DNA of 26,632 nucleotides from Thermoplasmata archaeon (GTDB lineage Archaea > Thermoplasmatota > Thermoplasmata > GCA-020350865). The notes beneath the pieces were generated by a model. The model made no database searches and was not told the origin of the DNA. It saw nothing but the letters and a program-made list of their open reading frames with translations. The stretch spans positions 3,904,804 to 3,931,435 of the forward strand of contig CP070672.1 of the NCBI GenBank assembly GCA_020351895.1, written 5' to 3'. Shown piece after piece: positions 7,294 to 15,846 of the stretch (within the stretch, counting starts at the first letter, position 1; every line of letters begins with the position of its first letter). A program made the translations under genes and the position numbers.

Positions 7294-7626
7294 ATGAAGC
7301 TCATAGATGTCTGCAGAGGCTGTGGAGCAAGGCGATTGGTGAATCATTTAAAGCTCTGCAAAAGATGCAACAAACATGCAAGTCAATTCCTATCCCAGAG
7401 GGATATCGAAGCTGCCAGACTCGAGCGCGAAGCCCTTCTTGAAGCTAAAGCAAGGATGAAGGAAGCTGAGGCACTGGCCAAAGCAGAGGCAGCTGCAGCG
7501 GCTGAGGCGGAGGGTGTGGTTGAAGGTGAGGAGCCAAAGGAAGGCGAGAAAGCGGAGCCAAAGGAAGGGGAAAAGGAAGAAGAGAAGAAAAAATCTGAGG
7601 GAAAGGGAGAGAAAAAGGAAAAATAA
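7294..7626 (+). CDS. Small zinc-ribbon protein with Ala/Glu/Lys-rich tail
   Basis: A 110-residue protein. Residues 7-25 hold a compact four-cysteine zinc site (Cys7, Cys10, Cys22, Cys25 in CRGCGARRLVNHLKLCKRC). A predicted long helix (residues 35-72, rich in Ala, Glu and Arg) follows, and then a disordered Glu/Lys/Gly tail from about residue 75 to the end. The start is well supported by AGGAG eight bases upstream and a TATA box. No membrane segment is present. The gene is convergent with the aEF-2 gene, about 140 bases apart. A role in RNA or ribosome binding is plausible from the basic zinc site, but is only a guess. I do not recognise a named family. Confidence 0.75.
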   Translation: MKLIDVCRGCGARRLVNHLKLCKRCNKHASQFLSQRDIEAARLEREALLEAKARMKEAEALAKAEAAAAAEAEGVVEGEEPKEGEKAEPKEGEKEEEKKKSEGKGEKKEK

Positions 7627-7769
7627 TCATGACTTTTCTGTGTCATATTCAAGAATCTGCTCTTTCTCTAGATCTTGAAAGAATTAAAAGGAATATGATT
7701 AAAGATCGTTTTGAAATACTTATGAAAATCAACTTTTCAGGGATTAGATGCTCCTTTGTTCAACCCCTT

Positions 7770-9971
7770 CTAAGCCTCATAGTACTTTGCATCATAGGGC
7801 TCTGGCTTCAATCCTTTTCTCTTTCGAATTCCAGCCACAACCTCGCCTTGGAGCTCCCTTGGGACTTTCTCATATCCCGCATGCTCGGTTGTCCACAAAG
7901 CCCTTCCTGCCGTGGCTGAGCGAATTGTGCTGGCAAAACCGAACATCTCTGCAACCGGTGCCTTTGAGACTATCATGGCCATATCTTCCTCTTGCTTTAT
8001 GTCCTCTATTAGTGATCTCCTTTGTTGCATTTCCCGGGTTGCATTGCCCATAAGATCCTGTGGAACATTTATGAATACGGTTTGTTTTGGTTCAAGAAGT
8101 ATCCTTTCACCGACACACATTGCTCCGTAAATGGCGGATCTTACAGCGGGAATAACCTGTGCCGGACCACGATGGATGCTATCTTCATGAAGCTTCGCAT
8201 CCACCAGCCTGACCTTCAGACCCATACATTTTTCATTTGCCAAAGGCCCCCTATCCATTGCCTCTTGAAATGCCTGGATACAGAGTTCAATGGTTTCATG
8301 AAGATACTGTATCCCTTTCGTGGCATCAATAAATATATTATTATTATGAAAAAGTTTAACACCTTTAGCCTCGGCTTTTCCCATTCCGAGATCTTGTAAT
8401 TGTCTTGCCAAGGCCTTGGAATCCTTTATCTTGCCTTCAATTCCGGAAATCTCGCCGCTTTTAATGGCCTTCAGAATTTCGGGTTCCATGGGCTCAACTT
8501 CCAGATAAAACCGATTGTGTTTATTGGGTGATTTCCCTTCGAAAGGTCCTCCTTTTCTCTCGATGGCCTCCCTGTATACCACGATGGGTTCCGAGGCGAC
8601 AATGTCGATTCCATGCTCATGTATAATTCGATATTGGGTGATCTCAAGATGTAGTTCACCCATGCCCGAGAGTAGATGCTCCCCTGTTTCTTGATTTATC
8701 TCAACTTGTATGGAGGGATCGGCTTTCGCCACGGTTCTTAGAACATCCACCAATTTCGGCAAATCCTTCATATGTTTCGCTTCAATGGCCACAGTTACAA
8801 CCGGTTCGGAATAATGAACTATTCTTTCGAATGCTTCCATGGTCTCGTCAGATGTGGCAGTGGAACCAGCGATGGCATCCTTCAAACCCGAAACTGCTGC
8901 TATGTTGCCTGCATCTAGGTGCTTCACTGTAATTCTATCCGCCCCCACGGACATGGCCACCTGTTGAACACGGTTCTTCTTGGGCATGCCCACGACCTTC
9001 AATTCCTGCCCCCTTTCCAGCTTGCCGGAAAAAAGCCTTCCAACAGCTATTTCTCCTGCATGAGGATCCATTAAAATCTTTGTGATCATTAAGCTGACTG
9101 GTCCCTTGGAATTGCAATTCACCATGGACTTACCGACATTCGATTCCATATCACCATGCCAAATATGGGGAATTCGGTATTTCTGCGCCACAGTTGGGCT
9201 AGGCATATGTCTGATAGTCATATCCAAAAGCACCTGGTGAATTGGGGCTTTCTTTGCCAGTGTTTTTTGATCCTTGTCCTTGCAGTAATTATAGATATCA
9301 TTGAAATTGATGTTAACCCTCTGCATGAACGGGTGTGAGATGGCCCAGTTGTAGTACGCGGATCCAAACGCTACACTCCCGTCTTCAACCTTCACGATCC
9401 ATTCATCCTTGAACTCCTCAGGAACCATCTTCTTTATGAGGGTATTCACCTCGTTGATGATCTTGATAAAACGTTGTTGCATCTGCTCCGGTGTGACCTT
9501 CAGCTCGTTGATGAGTCTGTCAACCTTGTTTACGAATAGGATGGGCTTGACCTTCTCCTTCAGAGACTGTCTTACCACGGTTTCGGTCTGTGGCATCACG
9601 CCCTCCACGGCGCAAACCACCACGATACACCCATCCACAGCTCTCATGGCTCTTGTGACATCACCGCCGAAATCCACATGTCCGGGAGTGTCTATGAGGT
9701 TGATTAAATACTCCATTCCCTCGAAAGAATGCACCATAGATGCGTTTGCAGCGTTGATTGTTATTCCCCTGGCTTGCTCCTGTTCGTCATAGTCTAAGAG
9801 CAATTGCTTTCCTGCCAGTTCTTCCGACATCATACCTGCACCAGCTATCAGATTGTCGCTGAGAGTTGTCTTGCCATGATCAATATGTGCCGCAATGCCG
9901 ATGTTTCTGATTTTGTCAATCTTACTCATGAGTTTTTGGGCCTTTTTTATGTTGTCCTCTTTTCTTCCCAT
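7770..9971 (-). CDS. fusA: Translation elongation factor aEF-2
   Basis: A 733-residue GTPase that translocates tRNA and mRNA through the ribosome; full length for archaeal aEF-2. Seen: G1 AHIDHGKT (28-35), the switch I region [14 protein letters not shown]3 DTPGH, G4 NKVD, and the domain IV loop [20 protein letters not shown]. His600 in that loop is the residue that archaea and eukaryotes convert to diphthamide. The start ATG at 9971 follows AGGTG at seven bases. The gene is last in an rpsL-rpsG-fusA operon, 24 bases after rpsG, and ends in TAG. The EF-1 alpha and uS10 genes that often follow in euryarchaea are absent here; a convergent zinc-ribbon gene lies downstream instead. Confidence 0.98.
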   Translation of the reverse strand: MGRKEDNIKKAQKLMSKIDKIRNIGIAAHIDHGKTTLSDNLIAGAGMMSEELAGKQLLLDYDEQEQARGITINAANASMVHSFEGMEYLINLIDTPGHVDFGGDVTRAMRAVDGCIVVVCAVEGVMPQTETVVRQSLKEKVKPILFVNKVDRLINELKVTPEQMQQRFIKIINEVNTLIKKMVPEEFKDEWIVKVEDGSVAFGSAYYNWAISHPFMQRVNINFNDIYNYCKDKDQKTLAKKAPIHQVLLDMTIRHMPSPTVAQKYRIPHIWHGDMESNVGKSMVNCNSKGPVSLMITKILMDPHAGEIAVGRLFSGKLERGQELKVVGMPKKNRVQQVAMSVGADRITVKHLDAGNIAAVSGLKDAIAGSTATSDETMEAFERIVHYSEPVVTVAIEAKHMKDLPKLVDVLRTVAKADPSIQVEINQETGEHLLSGMGELHLEITQYRIIHEHGIDIVASEPIVVYREAIERKGGPFEGKSPNKHNRFYLEVEPMEPEILKAIKSGEISGIEGKIKDSKALARQLQDLGMGKAEAKGVKLFHNNNIFIDATKGIQYLHETIELCIQAFQEAMDRGPLANEKCMGLKVRLVDAKLHEDSIHRGPAQVIPAVRSAIYGAMCVGERILLEPKQTVFINVPQDLMGNATREMQQRRSLIEDIKQEEDMAMIVSKAPVAEMFGFASTIRSATAGRALWTTEHAGYEKVPRELQGEVVAGIRKRKGLKPEPYDAKYYEA

Positions 9972-9995
9972 TATAATACACCTTAGAATTCTTAA

Positions 9996-11048
9996 TTACC
10001 TTGCAGAAGCGGCAATTCGCTCCATTTCCTCCTTCTTTGAAATGGCAAAACTGTTCATATCCGCTTTGGAGGCCAGGATAACTTCTTCCGCCAAACAGAC
10101 CTCCATTCTCTTTTTATTCCTGTGAGAAGCATTCACGGCACCTTTGCAGATATTTCTTAATGCAACATCCAGTCTATGTGACGAAGAGGTATCCACGGCT
10201 TTTGGAACAGATATGCCCCCAAATCTAAGTCTAGTGATCTCCTCCTTTGGAGATGAGTTTTGTAGGGCAAAAATAAGCACCTGAATAGGATTCTTTTTTG
10301 TCCTTTTTGCGATGATCTCGAAGGCATTCATCACTGTTTTGTATGCAATCGATTTCTTTCCGGTGGTATGCTCGGTTCTCATCATGTTGTTTATCAACCT
10401 CTCGATTATGTTAACCTTGGTCTTGCCAAACCATCTATTCGCATGCTTGGCACCAGTATGTGGTATTCCTGTACGTGTTAGATTTATGTATCTTCTTAAA
10501 CCCGGATCCTCCACCACAACCTCCCGTAAATCATATCTACCGAAGATGAGGGGGGATAGCCCTAGAAGGAACTCTTCTTGCGAATCTCTCTTGGTTGGGG
10601 TGAAATCAGTCTTTTTCATTTTAATCTCTTCCTTTTCGCCTTTTTCTTCCTTTCCCTTTTTATCCTCCAACTTCTTTGGTTTCGCCATTTTAACATCTTT
10701 GTGGATTTTTTCCTTGGGTATCTCCTTCTCCTTCTTCAATTCCTCTTTTACTTCCTTCTTCACTTCCTCCTTGGTTTCATCTTTCACTTCTTCTTTCACT
10801 TCCTCTTTAACTTCCTCTTTCACTTCTATTTGCGCTTCTTTTCCTACTACCTCTTTAACTTCCTTTTTCACTTCCACCTTGACTTCCTCTTTAACTTCCT
10901 TCTTCACTTCCTCTTTTTTCTTGTCTTCATCTTTTACTTGTGGTTCTGGCGGGGGTGGGGGAGGCGGTAAGGGAGGCTTCTCGACTGCAGATTTCTGAGG
11001 CTTCTTTTTATCCTCAACGTCTTCTTTTTTTTCTTCATTCTCAGCCAA
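9996..11048 (-). CDS. rpsG: Ribosomal protein uS7 (S7) with long charged N-terminal extension
   Basis: The C-terminal 200 residues are an archaeal uS7 (for example FGRYDLREVVVEDPGLRRYI, KVNIIERLINNMMRTEHTTG, FALQNSSPKEEITRLRFGGI, ending MERIAASAR), which nucleates the head of the small subunit. Archaeal uS7 is usually about 190-220 residues; this one is 350. The extra N-terminus has a proline run (PPLPPPPPPPEP, 25-36), then about 70 residues of Glu/Lys/Val repeats (EVKEEVKKEVKEE and the like), then a Lys/Glu-rich linker to about 146. The start is TTG at 11048 with GAGGTGA four bases upstream, a strong signal. Internal ATGs at codons 121 and 144 lack such a signal, so the long form is favoured. 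It lies 20 bases after rpsL and 24 before fusA. Confidence 0.95.
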   Translation of the reverse strand: MAENEEKKEDVEDKKKPQKSAVEKPPLPPPPPPPEPQVKDEDKKKEEVKKEVKEEVKVEVKKEVKEVVGKEAQIEVKEEVKEEVKEEVKDETKEEVKKEVKEELKKEKEIPKEKIHKDVKMAKPKKLEDKKGKEEKGEKEEIKMKKTDFTPTKRDSQEEFLLGLSPLIFGRYDLREVVVEDPGLRRYINLTRTGIPHTGAKHANRWFGKTKVNIIERLINNMMRTEHTTGKKSIAYKTVMNAFEIIAKRTKKNPIQVLIFALQNSSPKEEITRLRFGGISVPKAVDTSSSHRLDVALRNICKGAVNASHRNKKRMEVCLAEEVILASKADMNSFAISKKEEMERIAASAR

Positions 11049-11052
11049 AAAT

Positions 11053-11059
11053 TCACCTC
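11053..11059 (-). promoter_or_regulatory. Shine-Dalgarno that fixes the TTG start of extended uS7
   Basis: GAGGTGA on the minus strand, four bases before TTG at 11048. It is the main evidence that the unusual N-terminal extension is translated. Confidence 0.7.
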
Positions 11060-11068
11060 AATTTGAAA

Positions 11069-11515
11069 CTATCTAACCGGTTTTTCCTTCCTTCCAGTAA
11101 CCAATTCATTTAATGAAATATTGTTAACCTGAATCACTTTTAACCTCACACCGGGTATATCCCCATAGGATCGCCCCATTCTACCACCAATGCCTTCAAC
11201 TAAAACCTCATCATGTTCATCTATATAATTTATGGCTCCATCACCAACTGCAAAGGCCGTAATCTGTCTACCGTTTTTGATGAGTTGAACCTTCACACAT
11301 TTTCTGATGGCAGAGTTGGGCTGCTTAGCCTCGATACCAACCTTCTCAAGGACGATTCCCCTTGCTTGGGCTGAACCTTCCAGGGGATCCGATTTTTCCT
11401 TGAGACGGAGCATTCTTTTTTTGAAATATCTATCGTTCCATCTGAATTTCTTTCTGTTCTTTCTCAGTTTTCTTGCTGTGTTCAAACCTCTAGGCAGATT
11501 ACTACCTCCATGCAC
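11069..11515 (-). CDS. rpsL: Ribosomal protein uS12 (S12)
   Basis: A 148-residue archaeal uS12, part of the decoding centre. The conserved loop [15 protein letters not shown], the segment [20 protein letters not shown] and the C-terminus GRKEKPVR are all present. As called the start is GTG at 11515, giving a few residues more than usual before the conserved [14 protein letters not shown]. No SD precedes this GTG, and a GGAGGT lies inside codons 3-4. A leaderless start or a shorter protein starting at TTG 11485 is therefore possible. It is first of rpsL-rpsG-fusA. The upstream rpo/nusA genes common in archaea are absent; a UbiA-family gene lies upstream instead. The stop is TAG. Confidence 0.96.
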   Translation of the reverse strand: MHGGSNLPRGLNTARKLRKNRKKFRWNDRYFKKRMLRLKEKSDPLEGSAQARGIVLEKVGIEAKQPNSAIRKCVKVQLIKNGRQITAFAVGDGAINYIDEHDEVLVEGIGGRMGRSYGDIPGVRLKVIQVNNISLNELVTGRKEKPVR

Positions 11516-11527
11516 CCGGATTTAAGT

Positions 11528-11547
11528 CATTCAAACCAAATTGAATG
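11528..11547 (-). promoter_or_regulatory. Perfect inverted repeat upstream of the rpsL operon
   Basis: CATTCAA and TTGAATG form a perfect 7-base-pair inverted repeat around a 6-base loop, 13-32 bases before the rpsL start. An AAAATATTTA at 11570-11579 (minus strand) could be the TATA box, which would put the repeat at the start of the mRNA leader. It could be an operator or an RNA hairpin for autoregulation; neither is shown. Confidence 0.4.
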
Positions 11548-11681
11548 TCCATTTATCGATATGGATGCCTAAATATTTTCAACCATATCTACGGGTAGGG
11601 TTGCGGTTATATTCCTTCTCATATATATTGTTTATTGATATATTATAGAGAAAAAAGGACCAAATCCAGCATCAAAACCAA

Positions 11682-12695
11682 TTATCCAATTACACTGAAG
11701 TCGAATACATATGTCGCTGTAAAGAAAATCTGCATAGCCATGAGCATGAGGTACATGTTCACCCAAACTAAGGTGTTCTCAAACTTCTTCTCCTCCCTAG
11801 TGGCCACGGTTTGCATCAAAATCGCGATGATGACACCCCAAATCGCCAACAGTACCAACCAAAAAGTGGGTAATGTCAGAGCCCCAGCCATCAAACCCAG
11901 AAAAATCAGAATGAAGGGTAAAACAAAAAAAGGACCCGAGACTATTGAGGATTTCCTTATCCCGTATACAACCGGTAGGGTCCTGATCCCGTGGATTTTG
12001 TCACCTTTTATGTCAGTGAAATCTTTGGAAGTAATGGCTCCTATTAAGAATATCATCATGACTCCACCTATCAACCAGGGCGTCATGTCAGACCACGGAT
12101 CACCGAATATTGACCAAGCTGCCACAAATCCTAAAAGCCCCCTGGCGAAGGCTATTGTGATGTTGGAGACCCACAACCGTTTCTTCAATCTTAGAGGTTG
12201 GGTGGAATAGGCTATTGTTATGAGCATAATAAGTAGAACAAATAGTCCAAATGTCCTATTGACCAATACCGCCCTGAACAACACCATTGGGTATAGAATC
12301 CAGGCCACTGTACGGGCTTCATCCTTGGTCACTATTCCGGATGGTATTGGACGATATGGTTTGTTAATCCTATCTATCTCCACATCGTAAACAGCGTTAA
12401 GCGCATTGCTGGCGGCATTCAAGATCACGAGAGTTGAAGCACCTATGAGGAGCTCAAGAAATCCTGCATGATATTGTATGAATGGAAAATGGTCATTGAA
12501 GTAAAGAAATGGTAATGGAGGACGGGGATTGCTTTGTACGGATACCCATCCCATTAATCCCCCACAAATGCCCCCAATTAATGGAGCCAAAAGGGTAAAA
12601 GGTCTGATAAGATCCACTAAACCTCTGAGCTTTTTGGGCATGAATGTGGCCTTTTCCCAAGATTCCTTGCCCCAAATCCTGACCATTCTGATCAA
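11682..12695 (-). CDS. UbiA-family membrane prenyltransferase (first copy)
   Basis: A polytopic membrane enzyme of about 337 residues with the two Asp-rich motifs of UbiA transferases. Motif 1 is N100-x3-D104-x3-D108 in NAVYDVEIDRINKPYRPIPS. Motif 2 is KDFTDIKGDKIHG (224-236). These bind the magnesium-prenyl diphosphate. Eight or nine hydrophobic helices are visible. In archaea this family includes digeranylgeranylglyceryl phosphate synthase and quinone/heme-type transferases; the substrate cannot be read here. The start is uncertain: TTG at 12695, ATG at 12686 (codon 4) or ATG at 12641 (codon 19), none with a strong SD. The last would begin just before the usual LVDLIRP opening. A second UbiA gene lies at 15843-16892 beside a geranylgeranyl reductase. 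Confidence 0.88.
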   Translation of the reverse strand: MIRMVRIWGKESWEKATFMPKKLRGLVDLIRPFTLLAPLIGGICGGLMGWVSVQSNPRPPLPFLYFNDHFPFIQYHAGFLELLIGASTLVILNAASNALNAVYDVEIDRINKPYRPIPSGIVTKDEARTVAWILYPMVLFRAVLVNRTFGLFVLLIMLITIAYSTQPLRLKKRLWVSNITIAFARGLLGFVAAWSIFGDPWSDMTPWLIGGVMMIFLIGAITSKDFTDIKGDKIHGIRTLPVVYGIRKSSIVSGPFFVLPFILIFLGLMAGALTLPTFWLVLLAIWGVIIAILMQTVATREEKKFENTLVWVNMYLMLMAMQIFFTATYVFDFSVIG

Positions 12696-12867
12696 CTCGA
12701 GATTAATCTACCAGGCCATCACCCATAGAGAAGGCATATAATGGCACCTCGTATATGAATGTAATATTAAATTGTTTTTGTATTGATTTAATAATGTATT
12801 TTTAAAGATGGTATACTCTATCTATCCAAAATTGGATTGGATTACAACGGATCCCAGAAAAACCATC

Positions 12868-13638
12868 CTAATTTACAGAAAGGTCTTCCCCACCCATGAA
12901 AATCACCTGCGATGTGGCATAAAGATCCTCCAATCCGGTCATGTTCTCTGCAGATATCGGAATCAGTGTCTTGTAAGCTCCGAGTGATTCTAAGGCTCTA
13001 AACAATTCGATATTCAATTGGCCTCTCATGTGGGGAGTCTCTTCTATTAAGGAATCATATAATATATCAGGGCTTTTGGACCATTCCAATATCTGATCCA
13101 GCTGTTTCTCCTCAAGAACATCTGCTTTACTGAGTATATTGATTGAAGGGATGTAAAACCTGAATTGGGTGGTGGAACCCAGCATTAACTGTGAAACGAA
13201 GTTAGATGGGGTTGTTGAAAGCATGGGATCATAAAGAAACACAATTGCAGAGCGTTCTTCATTTAGGGCTTTTATGATGACGCTGCTTGCCCCTCTGAAT
13301 GTGAAAAGCTCCATCTGACCTGGGGTATCCACAAGAAAGTAGTCGCTGTTTAGGTCATCCACCAATTCCTTCATCTCCACCGTTCTTAGGGCGATCATGT
13401 CGGCTGCCACAATTTGTGCGGCATTGGGACCCAAACTGTATTCCTCCATGACATCCGAGAGAAGAAACATTTCCCGAACATCGATATCAGGGGAGTAGGG
13501 CAAATGCTCTACCCCTGGATCGAGATTTATTGTGGAGGCGTTGTATCCCATCCTGTCCATCCAGAGTTTGAAACCATGGGTGAGTGTGCTTTTCCCAGAG
13601 CCAGCAGCGCCAACGAAATAAAGGAATATGCCTTCCAT
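12868..13638 (-). CDS. GPN-loop GTPase
   Basis: A 256-residue GTPase of the GPN family, related to eukaryotic Gpn1-3 (RNA polymerase assembly) and to the archaeal homodimeric protein. Motifs, numbered from this start: Walker A GAAGSGKST (10-18), the defining Gly-Pro-Asn loop in SLGPNAAQ (70-72), G3 DTPGQ (104-108) and G4 SKAD (170-173). The frame is open further upstream to a TTG at 13686. However, the ATG at 13638 gives the usual family N-terminus (a few residues before the first strand) and follows GGGGTTGAT. It lies 62 bases after the MFS gene on the same strand. The archaeal role is not settled; a part in RNA polymerase or ribosome assembly is inferred from homologues. The stop is TAG. 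Confidence 0.92.
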   Translation of the reverse strand: MEGIFLYFVGAAGSGKSTLTHGFKLWMDRMGYNASTINLDPGVEHLPYSPDIDVREMFLLSDVMEEYSLGPNAAQIVAADMIALRTVEMKELVDDLNSDYFLVDTPGQMELFTFRGASSVIIKALNEERSAIVFLYDPMLSTTPSNFVSQLMLGSTTQFRFYIPSINILSKADVLEEKQLDQILEWSKSPDILYDSLIEETPHMRGQLNIELFRALESLGAYKTLIPISAENMTGLEDLYATSQVIFMGGEDLSVN

Positions 13639-13700
13639 ATAATCAACCCCGACCATATTTGGATGAATGAGGATATGATTGCTCAAGCAAAAATGTTTTG

Positions 13701-14807
13701 CTATCTATATATTGGTTGCTCTCTGTCAATTGTATAAATCATTAAGAGGAATAGAATCAAGGCCGAGCCACACATGATGGCAGCCAAAATTATATTGGCA
13801 ACCCGTCCGAAATGCCATGCCACCATCCCTCCGATTAAGGCTCCTATGATGGATGATATGCTGAGGGTGGAACCTAGAATACCCACAGAAGTTGCCTTCT
13901 CGATGTTTCTTTCCATGACGAATTTCAAGGAGCCAACATATAAAAATCCCCAAGCCACAGAAATTAAAATCCATGGAATGACAACCTGCCAAAAATTGTT
14001 TACAAAGCTAAGGCCTGTGAAGGATATTGTGGATATAAAAAGCCCCATTGCTATCAGCCTTGTGCTCCTGACCCTATCTATGCTTTGCATTGTGAGAAAC
14101 TGCCCCAAAGGATTTAAGGCATATAAGATAGCAATCCAAAATTTGCTTCCCCCAAGGTCCTCATGAAGGAATAATGGAAAAATCACCCAGACACTGCAGG
14201 CTCCAGAGTGCCTTACCAACATTGTGAGATAAGCGGGGAGGCTCTTTTTTATCACCTCTTTTGGAAAGAGAGGAACCGCCACCTTGACTTCCCTTTTAAA
14301 AGAAACCATAAACGAGAGTAAGAAGCATATGAAAAACATTAAGGAACTGAAAAAGAAAATCCTCCAATAAATTGAGAGGACTCCCGCAACCAGTATGCCG
14401 AATCCCCAGCCGAAAGAGCCGAATGAAGCGAATTTTCCTATTGCCCCCTCTTTGAGTTCGTATGCCTTTGACAACATTGCCGAGGGGTATATACCAGCAC
14501 AGAATCCAACACACAATCTCGAAAAAGCCAAAGTCCAAACATTTGAGGCTAGGATCTGAGTAAGGCACGCTATACCCGATAAAAATAGGCCTATCTGAAG
14601 AAAGAATTTCTTGCCATGTACATCTGAAGCCCTTCCAAAGATATATGAGGAAAGGAACAGGGCAAAGGCGTATGCCGCCACAATGAGTCCAACTTGAAAA
14701 TCGGTTGCTGAAAGCTCTCCTCCCAAGATCGGAATGAAAAGTGCAGAGGCAAACAGCGCTGAGTTGGATAAGAATTGTATTGGGATGAGCCTAATCATGT
14801 TTTTCAT
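13701..14807 (-). CDS. Major facilitator superfamily transporter
   Basis: A 368-residue protein with about 11-12 membrane helices in two halves joined by a basic loop around SFKREVKVAVPLFPKEVIKK. The loop between helices 2 and 3 carries MFS motif A (GRASDVHGKK, 58-67). The N-terminus is short and leads straight into helix 1 (IRLIPIQFLSNSALFASALF). The start ATG at 14807 follows GGAG at seven bases. This is the size and form of a secondary drug/metabolite exporter; the substrate cannot be read from sequence. It sits between a small zinc protein and a GPN GTPase on the same strand, with no obvious functional link. The stop is TAG. Confidence 0.9.
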   Translation of the reverse strand: MKNMIRLIPIQFLSNSALFASALFIPILGGELSATDFQVGLIVAAYAFALFLSSYIFGRASDVHGKKFFLQIGLFLSGIACLTQILASNVWTLAFSRLCVGFCAGIYPSAMLSKAYELKEGAIGKFASFGSFGWGFGILVAGVLSIYWRIFFFSSLMFFICFLLSFMVSFKREVKVAVPLFPKEVIKKSLPAYLTMLVRHSGACSVWVIFPLFLHEDLGGSKFWIAILYALNPLGQFLTMQSIDRVRSTRLIAMGLFISTISFTGLSFVNNFWQVVIPWILISVAWGFLYVGSLKFVMERNIEKATSVGILGSTLSISSIIGALIGGMVAWHFGRVANIILAAIMCGSALILFLLMIYTIDREQPIYR

Positions 14808-14900
14808 TTGGATTCTCCATGGTTATGGATTGTTAGGAAGTTCCTTATCCCCACCCCAAAATAAGAGAAACAAATGTTTGATGTCGAGGGGAAGATAACC

Positions 14901-15128
14901 TCATTCCCAGGCCAGTCTCTCCAGTTCCCTTTCCTTTTTAGTTTTCTTCTTGTATTCTTTGTAGTGTTTTTTGCAGAGGTGGACACGTTTCCCAGCATCT
15001 GATCTCAGTTTGAGGTCAGGTACAGCTGATTTGACTTTCTTGGTGGAAAGGGATTTATGGCCCTTCTCTTTACAGTCAACAACTCCGCACTTACCTCCAC
15101 CACTTCTTGGTTTGTGCTTCATGGCCAT
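14901..15128 (-). CDS. Small basic zinc-binding protein
   Basis: A 75-residue, very basic protein. Likely zinc ligands are Cys14 and Cys19 (KCGVVDCKEKGH) with Cys52 and His55 (RVHLCKKHYKEY). The C-terminus is a Lys/Glu/Arg helix. The frame is open upstream to 15152, but the ATG at 15128 is chosen because GAGGTGAA (15135-15142, minus strand) lies six bases before it. It is the first gene of the minus-strand series that continues with the MFS gene. A nucleic-acid or ribosome-associated role is plausible from charge and zinc site only. I do not recognise a named family. Confidence 0.75.
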   Translation of the reverse strand: MAMKHKPRSGGGKCGVVDCKEKGHKSLSTKKVKSAVPDLKLRSDAGKRVHLCKKHYKEYKKKTKKERELERLAWE

Positions 15129-15351
15129 GCTAAATTCACCTCTTTCTGGCATGAAATAGTGTATTGATATTAATATTTGTCGAAGATCATAGAGATGTTT
15201 TTTGAATAGAGGGCTAGGTTATAAGAGTCAAAGAGGAGGAAAAGGCATTACATTCAAATATTGATGAAGATTATATGGAAATCGTAAATGTTTCCTGCAT
15301 GTAGTTGAAGGTTTTATTATTGAAAGGTAACATAATTAGAATTGTGAGGAA

Positions 15352-15846
15352 ATGAAAGATGGACCTGTTGTTGGGATTTTTGTGATTTTGGTATTAATAC
15401 TTCTTATTCTTGCACTCTTATATGTATATATTTCTCCTCCATGTCATTTCCCAAGAACTCCCATTGCAGAATTAACTATAGAAGAAGATATCAATGAGAC
15501 AATTATCACAATTAAGTCGTTGAACTTTGAAGTTCCGTTAGAAGATGTTTATTTTATACTAATATCTAGAGCAAGTAATAATGTATCAAAACTAAATCTT
15601 AGTAGTCTTGTTTATTCACATTCTGAAGGCACCCTTAATAACATTTCATACCATGATAAGGATCATGATAATGACCTATCCAAGGGTGATTTCTTCATTC
15701 TGAAAACAGATTGGGATGGACCTAATAATGATGGAGATCAAGATGGAAATTTCACTAATGACGGCCCGATTATGGATGGGGATCAAATTATTCTATCATA
15801 TTGGAAAAATGGCTCGATTATCTGTGGAATTCAGATTGGAGCTTAA
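15352..15846 (+). CDS. Pilin-like secreted protein with Asp-rich region
   Basis: A 164-residue protein with one N-terminal membrane segment (VVGIFVILVLILLILALLYV, about 6-27) after a very short start, and the rest outside the cell. The beta-rich part (AELTIEEDINETIITIKSL, then LEDVYFILI; end NGSIICGIQIGA) resembles archaeal pilin-like (Pilin_N/DUF1628) domains. Residues 101-144 are rich in Asp/Asn/Gly (for example NNDGDQDGNF), suggesting calcium binding, and there are several N-x-S/T glycosylation sites. The leader has almost no positive charge, so it may be a membrane-anchored relative rather than a true prepilin. The ATG follows TGAGGA closely. Its stop codon overlaps the stop of the convergent UbiA gene. 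Confidence 0.7.
   Translation: MKDGPVVGIFVILVLILLILALLYVYISPPCHFPRTPIAELTIEEDINETIITIKSLNFEVPLEDVYFILISRASNNVSKLNLSSLVYSHSEGTLNNISYHDKDHDNDLSKGDFFILKTDWDGPNNDGDQDGNFTNDGPIMDGDQIILSYWKNGSIICGIQIGA

Noticed and set aside
7629..7919. 96-codon plus-strand frame after the zinc-ribbon gene
   Set aside because: It runs antisense into the 3' end of aEF-2 and has no SD at its start; chance frame.
10312..10998. Long plus-strand reading frame of 228 codons rich in Ser/Phe/Thr
   Set aside because: It is the antisense of the Glu/Lys/Val repeats of uS7. The minus-strand frame has a clear ribosomal protein and SD; the antisense product is low-complexity and has no SD.
13639..13686. Longer N-terminus of the GPN GTPase from TTG 13686
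   Set aside because: The family starts a few residues before the P-loop strand, as with the ATG at 13638; the upstream 16 codons have no SD before the TTG.
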